This document shows positions 22,599 to 32,663 of a DNA stretch of 64,000 bases, one piece after another. Under the pieces are notes generated by a model. The model searched no databases. It saw nothing but the letters and a program-made list of their open reading frames with translations, and was not told the origin of the DNA. The stretch is from positions 61,685,401 to 61,749,400 of the forward strand of contig CM054118.1 in assembly GCA_028673005.1 (NCBI GenBank), read 5' to 3'. Each line of letters begins with the position of its first letter. The stretch's first letter is position 1. Origin of the DNA: Tanypteryx hageni (taxonomy: Eukaryota > Arthropoda > Insecta > Odonata > Petaluridae). The position numbers and the translations under genes are program-made.

Positions 22599-25120
22599 TA
22601 AATACGGAATCTCCGCTGGAACGTAACCCCTGCGTTCGGCGGAGGTTATCTGTATTCGAAAATATCCGAATTTTGTAGCGTAAAGGCAAAGGAACTTGCG
22701 ATAATGCAGCAATTGAAAAGTTGTTTCGGATATTCGAAGTTCTACTGTAATTCCTCAATATACTGTTTCTTAAATCACATTTATGTTTATGAACTGTAAC
22801 ATGACGCTAGGGGGGTTGAGGTGTTTTCCCGTTGTCTTACTCAACGCTGTTTTGCAGCGGCCTCTCTGAGTTACAGACGCTGCATGGACTGTTCTTAGCT
22901 TTGTCCCTACCTATTGACCTCACTGGCATAGATGACCCTACTAGGAGCAGATGCTCCAGCCAGTGTAGCTCCCAAGGTCTACGGAACGAATTCTTTTATC
23001 ACGCCAAAGTTATCGTCGAAAGAAGGGAGATTTATTATTAACCAATATTTTTTTCTTAACCTTCTTCGCGTCTATATGTTCCCATTGTACGTATTTTGAT
23101 ACCAGAGATACTAACATTAGAAGGGTTTTAGGCTCAGCTGGGTTTATATACAGGAGACCCAATGAGGAGGGAAAGTAGTCGGTTGGAAGGGAAATGATAT
23201 TTTAGAAGAGTTTATTCTTTATTTTGGTTTTATATCAAAGGAATCTAACTTTAATACTGATAAAGTGGTATTTAAATTATGTTTTTAAAAAGGGAATGAA
23301 GAAAATTATCATTATTATCCGAGACGATAAAAATTATAATATACTGTGATATGATGTAGTAGCTTAAGCCTTTAAAATGGCGTTTTTGTTTGATGAAACA
23401 TTTCACTAAAACATTTGATGAAAATTCAAGAAATTGTTTACAGTTTTGAAATAAAACTTTTATTACTATATGTATATCAAAAATGGTACAAATTTGAAGT
23501 AGTTAATAAGAGTACTATGTCATTTATGCAAACTCGGACGAAAAATGGCGTAGTCCAACTTATGCTTGCAATTTACACCCCTCCACTATATCACCACCAT
23601 GCATCATGTGTCACTCTAACCCCTCGACAAAATTGACCCTGACCCTTTCAAATGACCGAATTTAAATAAATATCTTAAAGGGAGGAAGCCTTATTACAAA
23701 ATCTTTGTTCATTATTAAGCCTTTATTTCCTTCCGCACCATCATCTCTCGAGCCATCAAGTGATTCAATCTTGCCTTTGTCTCTCCTCAAGCAGTTCATT
23801 TTCTGCCACCCCTCCCGCCTCCGGTCCCTCCACACCCTGACCCCCCCCTCATTCTCCTTGACGACTGCCGCCATTAGGCTCATTGTTGGACTCCGCTCTC
23901 CGTGGGGGGTGTGGCATGGGCCAGATGAAGTGACACTCGTATTTTCAACTAGATACTTCCCCTTTTAAAACCCTTTCCCTCCCATTTTAAACCTCTTTAT
24001 TTCTCCCTCTCATTCTCCACCCCATTCCGTAATATTTACCTCTTCCTCCTCTCACTCGCCGTCTCCTTCCCGTTCAACTTACCACCTCAACTTTCCCACT
24101 CTAATCAACAGAGCCGGCGATGAAAAATCCCATCGGTGCAATCTGCATAGTTGGACTAGGGGAAGAGGATGGCGTCACGGTCGCGGATGGTGCGACGAGA
24201 GCGTGGATTGTCTGCGCAGGAGTGCGACCGGAAACTTGGTGAGTGATGCGCTTTTTTTCGCGCTCCGTCAGCGATCGACGGATCTTAAGTTGTAAGGAAA
24301 TAGGGGAAGATTGAATCTCATTTCAGTACTGTCGTTTGATGCTTCAAACCTTAGAATGTGACCACCTATCTCATTGTAACATACTTAACAGTCGTCCTTC
24401 TACGGTAGATGTTTCTGTCTGCCTTTGCCAACATGAAAATAATCTTTTGTGCCGAACTGTGTTAATGGAAAGGTAATTTAATCTTCTTGGTTTTATTCCC
24501 TCCGGGGATAGGAAATAATTTGATAAGTTATATGTACATGTTGCCCTGCAATTCACAAGAGAGGTGGGCGGCAGGGGGTGCAATACACCGAACGGTTTCC
24601 TACAGTTCACGCTTGAAGGGTCAAATCTCCTATTATGGTCCCCGATTGTCCTTGAAAAAGAAACAAACCTCGATATCACTCTATTTTACAACGATCTATT
24701 GCATATTTTCTTCAAAATCATGTCTTCCGATCTGTATTATTCTCTTATTCCTGATACCTTCCCAGCTAAATTCCCGGACTATAACTTTTCTAGTATCTAT
24801 AATCTATTTAAAGTCTTCAGTAATAAGATAGCGCTTTGCTTTGATTCATTAATTAGCCTCAGAAACCTATCTGCCTTTTGTGGAAAATATTTTTATAAAC
24901 TACAGATAGGTAACACATTTCTGGCAATTTTTTGTACCATCTTGTACTGATCCTTTTGTTAAAGCCACAAAACCACATTTACATACTAAAAGCTATCGGA
25001 AAATTAATGCCACATTATTCTAATCGTTAAAAGTGCTCTAGTTAGCACCGAAATTTTAATAATTAAATTTTGACATTTGAGGAGAAAAAATCCTGTACTC
25101 CCCGAAAATGGATAATCATG
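22599..25120. other. Unassigned stretch with CT-rich and CpG-rich part
   Basis: 22820-23040 looks like a conserved fragment of an interspersed repeat, but I cannot name it. 23700-24120 is CT-rich. A short exon-like frame at 24169-24238 is treated as a finding. The remainder is AT-rich with no recognised feature. Confidence 0.4.
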
Positions 25121-25125
25121 CTGGT

Positions 25126-25204
25126 AGCTTGATAGCTTAGTGGGTTAAGTTAACGCACTTAGCCCGGCAAACGGGGAGACTCGGGTTCGATTCCCGGTCA
25201 AGCG
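25126..25204 (+). repeat. tRNA-derived SINE head or tRNA pseudogene
   Basis: A-box tagcttagtgg (25133-25143) and canonical B-box ggttcgattcc (25184-25194). The acceptor arms gcttga (25127-25132) and tcaagc (25198-25203) pair over 6 bp, and the T-stem tcggg/cccgg pairs. D and anticodon arms do not fold into a clean cloverleaf and no anticodon is evident. A functional tRNA is unlikely; a pol III-promoted SINE head fits better. Confidence 0.6.
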
Positions 25205-25975
25205 CAAGATTCTTTCTTCTTCTCAAATATCAAAATTTAATTTCAAATTTATGCGAACATGCATAATATGTCATTTCAACACCTTTGTTTCTTGTTATTT
25301 TGATGATTTCTTTAATTCCAATTCAAGAGCGGCCGCAAAGATATATTACTATTAATTTTTCAATATTACCTAGGTGATTCAGAACTCATTTTAATAATCA
25401 CAAGGAATGTGCACATTTCAGTTGGCGGAGAAATTTAAAACAGAGACATATATTGATAACCAGAGATTGATTCCAGTTCATGGTAGATTAAATAGATCGA
25501 GAGATTAGTGACGGATCCGAGGATGCATTCTTAAACACATTCCGCGCAAAATTCCTTGAATCTGCGCCATAGATTAGGCGCGTAGGATAATTGAAAGAAA
25601 GATTCTAGTAAGTATAGGGATTTTCAGAATGAAGGGGTAGGGGGGAAAGGGGCAATCGTCGCCCTTGGGAAGTTTCTAGATCTTCCCCTGGGCTAGATAT
25701 ACATATTTATTTATGACAGATGTGAAATTTAAAAGTGAATGCGCATCCAGGAATTGTTTAGGAGTACGCGCGAATCTTATAAATGAAACTAGTTTCTATT
25801 TTAACGAAATAATGAATATTTAATGATTTCCACTCCATAGTAACAAATTTAAGTTTTTATTTTTTCCTACAATCAAACAAAAACCTGAACAAATGTGTTT
25901 AGTGATTGACGAAAAACAAGTGGTTTAAATTGAAGAGTTAAATAATAAAACTAACTATTTTAGGAGGTTATAGAT
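25205..25975. other. Unassigned stretch
   Basis: AT-rich. The first part may be SINE body, since a ttcttctt-rich stretch follows the tRNA-like head, but no second copy is present to define it. Confidence 0.4.
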
Positions 25976-26222
25976 CAGGGGTGGACAAACTTGTTTACAC
26001 TGGGAGCGGCATTACACATTCCGTGCTCATAAGTTTACGCAAAATAAAAGATAATCTGTATCGGATGTAATTCAGATATAATACATGCCCCTGAAGTGTC
26101 TTCAACGGCATTGTGTTCAGAAGTGAAAAACGTTGAGGGTAAAATTAAAAGAGACGCATACTAAGTTAAAAGAGCCGCATACTAAGTTAAGAGAACCTCA
26201 CGCGGATCGAGAGCCACCCCTG
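25976..26222. mobile_element. hAT MITE, 247 bp
   Basis: Inverted ends caggggtgg (left) and ccacccctg (right), with an 8-bp target duplication ttatagat (25968-25975) and atatagat (26223-26230), 7 of 8 identical. It contains a short internal tandem duplication, agagccgcatactaagtta-like words at 26150-26190. Non-coding. Confidence 0.85.
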
Positions 26223-26399
26223 ATATAGATCATTAAGTTTTGAGATACAAGAGATATGAATTTGTTGGCTTTCGATTTTTATATCTTTATTTATCCTAAA
26301 ATACTGCTTAGTCGACAAGGAGAAAAGACGAAGCAAAACACACTCGACTCCTCCGAATACCTCCATTATTTTTCTTCAAACCTCCATTTAGGACAACTC

Positions 26400-27110
26400 G
26401 AACCTTTTTCCTCCATTCTGCAGCACGAGGAAGGGAGAAATGAAGGGAAGAGTGGCAAGGAGACACGCAAAAATAAAACACACTCCGCGGTATTTTTATT
26501 GCCTGGCAATTGGTATGTTAGTGGGAGCAATCTCTTCGATCTCCAATCTCCTCCTAGCCATCGCCTCCCGCGCGCCCCTTTCATTCTTTTCCCCGTGCAT
26601 TCCACCCGCTCACGCACGCACGCACGGTCCGCTCCGCGTCGGCAGTAGTTGGTTATGCGTGTCAGCGCGCGAAAAAAAAACTTTTTTTTTAATCGTAGCC
26701 GTTGAGACCCGTGTCCCGTGTAGGACTGCCGGATTTATTTATTCAGCGAAGAGAGTCGAGGGAGAGGTGGTGGTGGGGGATGACGGCTTGAGATGGCGGG
26801 GAGTGGGATGGGGGAGAGAGAGAGAGAGAGGACGGGTAGGAGAAGGGGTTAGAAGACCTCCTCCTTGCGTCCGTGGATGGAGGTGGTTTGGAACGCGGCG
26901 GCTGAGGACGGGTGGGTCTCTGACGGCGCCAGAGCGATGCTATAACCGCATTCCGTCCATAAGGGAGTGAGGGCGGGGAGGGGGAGGGAAGGGGAAGGAG
27001 GGGGAGGATGGGTGGCTGTGGGCCGAAAGAGGTTTGAGAGATCTCATAAGGCCCTACATTATACATCTTTTTTCCCTCCGTAATCACTCAAATCAGCTCC
27101 ATATAGACAA
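26400..27110. other. GC-rich, CpG-rich island with GA repeat
   Basis: GC-rich, CpG-containing sequence with a (GA)n run at about 26814-26830 and a G-rich purine tract at 26960-27010. Long frames on both strands (26440-26970 plus; 26743-27087 minus) are composition-driven and show no domain. It may be a promoter or first-exon island, but I cannot support a gene. Confidence 0.4.
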
Positions 27111-28128
27111 ATGAAGGGGAAATTTATGCATACCTTTTTTAAGAGAGGTAGGAAAGAAGGGTCTTCTTTCCTTTCGAAATTATGAGGACTGGGGTTTTCG
27201 TGGCGGGAATGTTTCTAAATTCAATTTTTTTGTTTTTTTCCTCTCTCTCCTCTCTCTAGAGGTAAGTAGTCCTGGTTTGAGGATTGGTTCTGGTATGGGT
27301 GAGAGTAAGAGGGATTAATCATTCGCGTAATAAATTCGCCGTTTAATATGAGCTAGCACGTGATCGTAAAAATTAATTAATGAAATGCGCGTTTAAATGG
27401 CATTTTAAACCCAAAAATCGTAAATAAACCTTTTCCATTCCAAAATATTTTGCAAATTATTTATCGGAGCAAGTTTTCGGTCGTAAAATTCTCGACGGAC
27501 GCCTTCTTTTTGGAATGCGTGAAACGTTAGACCTAATGAAGTTGGACCAAAATCAACTATGTTAGCGATAAACATCGTGAAAATCGAGGTAGGTACTGTG
27601 TAGAGTCTTGCTTTTACATTTATTTCTTATCTTATCTTAAGATAAGTAGAACAGATATTTCCTACAAATAATAACAGAGAAAATCGTTCGAGACGGAAAA
27701 GCAATGAGTGAATCCTTGGTTTTTCATGTTAAAATATTAATATCCAAACAAAATTTAATAGCTCTTACTTAAGTATTTTCTTTGAAAGTGTGCCTCATTA
27801 ATAAAAAAAAATTTCTCTTGTAATTGTAATTTTAACGTTGGTTATTGCAACGCTGGACACTTATATACAAACGATGGTAGTGCATATGAACTAAGCTTTG
27901 TATAATCCTTTGCGATTGTATTTCTGTTGTTTCTCGGTATAGATTAAAAAGCACTGTGAAAAGTTTGATGCCGAATGATATGTTTTGTATAAATTAAAAA
28001 TTCCTAAAAGTTCTGATGGTCCTTTGGTTATTTTGATCCTTATATCTTTTCATTCCCTTTCATGAAATTATCCTGAATTTACCTATCCACTTCTAAGCTA
28101 CCATTATCCACAGTCGATGACCCATTTT
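27111..28128. other. Unassigned stretch
   Basis: 27300-27450 is non-repetitive and rich in homeodomain-type cores (attaattaatgaaa). The rest is AT-rich with nothing recognised. Confidence 0.4.
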
Positions 28129-28846
28129 TACTTTCTCCATATGCGTAGTATAGGGGAAAGTATTGTATTCATAAAAAAATTGACTTCGCGACTTCAACAG
28201 AAATACGCGTTTTGGGGTCCCCTGAACACATTTTGACCATTTTCTCGATGATGTCTGTGTGTGTGTGTGTGTGTGAGAGAGAGAGTATGTGATAGCTTAT
28301 TGTGGGTGCTCTAACTCAAAAACTCAGATCAATGTGAAATTTTATATTTAACATTTTTATAAAAGTCACAAGAACTGATTAGTGTTTGGTAAAAATCGGT
28401 CAACCAAAAGTGGGTGTTTACTCTTGTCACTTGTCCGTTATTTTGAGATGTTTGCTTTAATATTTGATAACTATAAAAATATATTGGAATACAAGTTGTA
28501 GAAAATTTAATTTTCCACAACCTTTGTTTGAAATATTTTTCCATATAATGCATTGTTTAAGAGATATCTTATATTTTTAGCTGCCACCACCACGCCACCT
28601 ACCGACGACTATTGTTAACAACTGACGCTTAGTTACGTCTCAGTAACGCTCCTTTTTCTTTTCTTAATTGTTGTAGCCTTGTGGCTATATCCAATATTGG
28701 AAGGCTATGATTTGAGTTTATTTCTGTTCTTTGTAGTCTAAAATTTTCTCGGTTTCTTAAAATATTTATTATTATGTAACCTATTTGGAATTTTTAGAAA
28801 TATTACAGATATGGAGAAAGTCATGTGGTGGCCACATCAGATTTTC
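28129..28846 (+). repeat. Dispersed repeat family A, copy 2
   Basis: Full-length partner of 16868-17556 with the same start palindrome (28129-28162) and the same end ggccacatcagatttt. It carries an extra tg/ga microsatellite at 28254-28284. Confidence 0.8.
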
Positions 28847-28848
28847 TA

Positions 28849-29300
28849 GCCTACTTTCCAGAATGAAAATAGGCTTACTTATAGTTTCTTCGTTAGTTTG
28901 TCTGTCCCCCTCTATTAACTTTTGAATCAATAGTCCGTTTTTCATGACAATTTGTGGAAATTCCTTGCTATAGGGCCGAGTTCTTGAGGATATTTTTGTT
29001 GCAAAGATCGAAAGTCCCGGGTTCTATTCCAGGAAATATCCTTTCTATTTGATTTGCATGGGAAATGTGAAATCCATCGTGTAGGGTAATTTTTTCTCTT
29101 GCAGATTAAAATATCTTAAAATTGTAATATTGGAGCGATTTTTCTACTATTCTCTGAGGAAATGAACGAAGATTATAATTATTATCGTAGAATGTGGTTG
29201 ATTGATCGTATTTATGAAGTTTTTATCACTCATTACGAGAGTGTTGCCATTGCAACGACTATTGTTGCCCTCGGATTGGGTATATGTACTCTAGTTCTCT
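28849..29300 (+). repeat. Dispersed repeat family E, copy 1
   Basis: Aligns with 49131-49560. Shared blocks are a cccgggttctattccag B-box-like motif, aaatccatcgtg(t/c)aggg, aaatatctta(a/c)aattgt, and gttgccat(t/g)g near the end. It abuts family A copy 2, just as family D abuts family A copy 1. Confidence 0.65.
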
Positions 29301-30756
29301 AGCACATACACGCGTAATGTTTGCCACACAAATACGCGTGATCAATTTAGTTTTCCGTTGAAATGTATTCGTAATATGTTATAACGCTAAGTTATGAAAT
29401 TTGGGAGCACAAAGAGAAATTCATCCTCGATGATTTTAAAGTTATTAAAGCCTATATAAATATTAAATAAATAATTACGTGGAAAGTTGGCATCATAAGT
29501 TCCGTTTGGATAATCTTATTCATTCTCATTCCTGCATAAGGTAACATTTAGAGCTACTCTTCTTATTGAAACTTGCCATTCTTATAACTGCCTTATTTTT
29601 TTAAACTATCTCTTAGTTACCATCACTAATTCACAGCGAAAAACCTCTTTTCCACCCAATTAATCATTTCACGCGAACAAATAATCCCTTCATGACTTCT
29701 GAAAATTGTATTCGTCCAATCGTTCTTTATTATACCGCACCATACGGATTTACGCCCTCTTATAACCTACTCCTCAGCCAAGTGACAGGAAAGAGACGTA
29801 ACAAAAAATCGCACCTCACGACTCGGCGACTAGTTTCGAATTTAAGGTTCACGCGAACTGGAGATCGCGTGAGTCGAGAGAATGGACCGAAATTCTAAAG
29901 GGAGGAATACAAACTCCTTTCCCAAGCGGTGGCATGTCCTCGCACGATTCCGGATCCTCAAAAAAAAAAAAACGCATTGCAGTAACTCACGAACTCTAAT
30001 AATTTCTCCGGCGAGCGAGAATAATACGCGAAAGAAAAAAAGCCCTTAAGCTAAATGAGGGATTTAATTACGCGTTTTATAAATAAAGGAAGCGAGAGAG
30101 AGAGAGAGGTTGGAAAGGAGGCGAGGAAGGATGCCGTGGAACTTATCATTACATCACATCCTACCATTACTCGCGTCAAATATCAAGACCCTTTTCCATG
30201 CGGCCTGCTCCTTCGCCTCCTCGGAGGATCCATAAACTTCTCCCTTCCTCATCCCATTCCTCCCACGAGCGCGGCCATCTCCTTCATTTATCTGCTCGAT
30301 TCTCAATTAGCGAGAAGAATGGCGAGATAAAAAGGCCACGGAAGAGGAGGAGGAAAAAAGGAGAAACACAATGACGCGCACGCCAGTATATTATCTGGCC
30401 AGAAACACGCATTCCTCGAACGCCTATCGTGTCATCCGTTAAAGGAATGTTGTGGAATGCGGGATCATTTTTCAAACCTCCTGCCCCCGGTACGAAACCG
30501 TGGTAACGCGCTCGGGAGAGGGACCACAACAAGGGGAAGGGATGAGGGAGGGGGAGGGAGTAGGGGGACGGGAAGGGATGAGTCTCCATTCCTCCTCTCG
30601 CCACCCAAGCCTCCTTTTTCTCCAAGAGGGACCCACCCATCGCAAAAGGGGGTGGGGGAAGGGAGGAGTAGAATAAGAGGGATGCTCCCCGTGAAGCGCG
30701 CGGGAGGGTGGGTAAAGGGGAGGAAGGGGAGACGGAATCGGAAGAAAAACGCAATA
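29301..30756. other. Unassigned stretch with GC-rich purine island
   Basis: 29301-29650 is AT-rich. 30150-30760 is GC-rich with G-rich purine runs (30530-30740) and a (GA)n run near 30092-30107. Overlapping frames 30284-30871 (minus) and 30452-30783 (plus) are composition-driven. Confidence 0.45.
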
Positions 30757-31015
30757 CAGGTATCCCTCTTATTCCGCGATTAATTGGTTCTGAGAAATCG
30801 TCGCGTAAACTGAAATCGCGTAAAGTGAATTGATAATTATAATTGGTAAAATAGTGATGCGTTCCCCACAATCGACAAAGTACGCATATAAAATTACTTT
30901 ACTAATTGCTCCAATTCGTGTAATTACATTATATGCAGTTTTTATTTTAATTTTTTTGAAATCGCGTTATGGCAAAAACGCGTAAAATGAGATCGCGTAT
31001 AACGAGGGATACCTG
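30757..31015. mobile_element. pogo/mariner-type MITE, 259 bp
   Basis: Inverted ends caggtatccctc (left) and gagggatacctg (right), perfect over 12 bp, flanked by TA (30755-30756 and 31016-31017). Several internal aaatcgcg/cgcgtaaa words occur in both orientations. Non-coding. Confidence 0.85.
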
Positions 31016-31017
31016 TA

Positions 31018-31615
31018 CTTACGCGGAAAAGGGGGAGCGTTATTAAGTGTTTACGTCAGGGAAGGACCCCGAAGACTGACCCGTCCCTGAGGTTTTCGGC
31101 GAGCGCGGTCCGGTGGGAAGTTCTCGTGCGAGGTGGTCGAGGGCCAGAGAAAGAGACGGTTTTTTTTTTCTTCGGGATGTCAAAAAATCCTAAAGGTCCC
31201 AAATGGGTCGAGCAGGTTGAAAAATTAACATCCACGCCGTGAAAAGTTCTTCTCGAGGGTTTTTACGATTAATTTTTAACCTCGGGTTTTCCGTCTTTTC
31301 CAACCTTCCAAAAAACCTCCTTTCGCGGCGAGCGTGGCATTTTTTTTCCTTCTCTCCCATCCCGACTACGCGGTGCGTGCGTGTGTGCGGATGGACTATT
31401 AATACCGGTCTCCCGTCGCGAAGGTTGTCGTTCCCGTCCTTCGTTCAATCTTTTTCTTTTGGAGGAGCGAGCACTCTTTAGTTACGCGCCTCGAAAATCT
31501 GTCGGAGAGGGATCGTTATTCGGGATCGGCATCCAGTGGGAAGGGGAGGGACGTTTGGGCGCTCGGATATTTCTGGAAACGTTCTCCTTCGAAAAAAAAA
31601 ATTATCTCCGTTGAG
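31018..31615. other. GC-rich, CpG-rich island
   Basis: About 600 bp with many undepleted CpGs (for example tcggcgagcgcggtccgg near 31098). No coding domain recognised. It could be an active promoter or enhancer island. Confidence 0.35.
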
Positions 31616-31618
31616 GTA

Positions 31619-31697
31619 GGATTCGTATCTACATCTACCCAGAACCTTGCAGTTCACCGGGCGGATGAACGTCACGGGATGAAGTGCACCGAAATAG
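31619..31697 (-). mobile_element. CR1-type LINE 3' tail fragment
   Basis: In reverse complement it reads ggtgcactt, then cggtgaactgc-like sequence, and ends in gtagatgtagat. This parallels the 3' end of the CR1 copy at 36210-36264. The fragment is short and diverged. Confidence 0.4.
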
Positions 31698-32565
31698 CTC
31701 AATTAAAACCATGCGAGCAGGGTTTGTCGTGTTCTCCCCTTGTCTCCTCTAATCGTTTCGTGTGGAAAGTTGACTCTATCGACTCTGCGATCGCGTCTTC
31801 CTAATGGAATTCGAAGTAGTGTCATCAAATTTCCGAGACCCTAACTTTAGGTTCTACTACAGACGCTTAAAATGGAAGTTGCGAGCGTGGCCATAATTTT
31901 CCTGCGACTGTGGGCCCTCTTACAAAATAGTATCGAGTCATACATGCTACCAAATGTATAAAATAAATTTGGAAAAATCTTTCTCTGCATTCAAAAGTAT
32001 TTGTGCAAGCACGGCCTAATAATCAGAGTCTGCAAGGATTTAGTAAAATAAAAATTAGAATGAACGGATACATTCCCGTGCAATAATTATAGGACTTCTA
32101 AACGTTGACTAAACTGGATAAAACTTTAAATATTAGTGGCAAAAAATAACATTACTTTTAGGAAATATATTTAGATTATTTTTTCCAAGTATTTATGCGT
32201 CGAATACTTCATTAGAAAATTTAAATTTAAAACATTTTATTTCAGAATGCATTTAACACGCGTAAAATTTAAAAATGTAGCTGAAAATAATCATAAAAAG
32301 TTTTATTTGCGATTAATAACATATCTCTAGGCCATAATCATTTGAATCTCCAATCTCTTTACCGAAAATTGAAAAATAAGGTAAATAATCCTTACATAAG
32401 CACAGCGATTTGCATGTTTTGAAAGCGATATGAGTGATAAAAATGTCGAGATATCCTCAATGGAGGTATAATCTAATAAAAACTCAAGTAACACCGTTCT
32501 TGGGACTTTCTACAACCATAACATACTAAGACAATAGTGGGGTAGTTAAAGAGTTTTCTCTTTAC
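31698..32565. other. Unassigned AT-rich stretch
   Basis: No gene, RNA or repeat recognised. If 32566-32661 is an exon, this is the start of its downstream intron. Confidence 0.4.
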
Positions 32566-32661
32566 CTTTTCACAGTTCTTGTTCTTAGCAACACGTATTC
32601 CCGTGGCGCCTTTATCAGCAATCGTCTTCACGAGTTCATCGATCGTATAATACGCATCTGG
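32566..32661 (-). CDS. Candidate internal exon of an unidentified host gene (96 bp)
   Basis: Minus strand: an AG acceptor (plus 32662-32663, gtgttcag) precedes a 96-bp open segment ending at AAG-GTAAAG (donor GT at plus 32564-32565). Both boundaries are phase 0. The 32 codons read PDAYYTIDEL then VKTIADKGATGIRVAKNKNC and EK, with no stop, and amphipathic, protein-like composition unlike the surrounding AT-rich DNA. The two other minus-strand frames contain stops (for example TGA shortly after the start in one of them). I do not recognise the family and assign no function. It is the strongest non-transposon coding signal in the window. Flanking introns would be many kilobases long. Confidence 0.5.
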
Positions 32662-32663
32662 CT

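Noticed and set aside
22820..23040. Small protein-coding gene
   Set aside because: The short frame lies in sequence that looks like an interspersed-repeat tail; no start context or splice support.
26440..26970. 176-codon plus-strand frame and opposing minus-strand frame
   Set aside because: Both are open across the same GC-rich, GA-repeat sequence, which is expected by composition; no recognisable motif.
30284..30871. 195-codon minus-strand frame
   Set aside because: Runs through G-rich purine runs and into the left end of a TA-flanked MITE; it cannot be a conserved gene.
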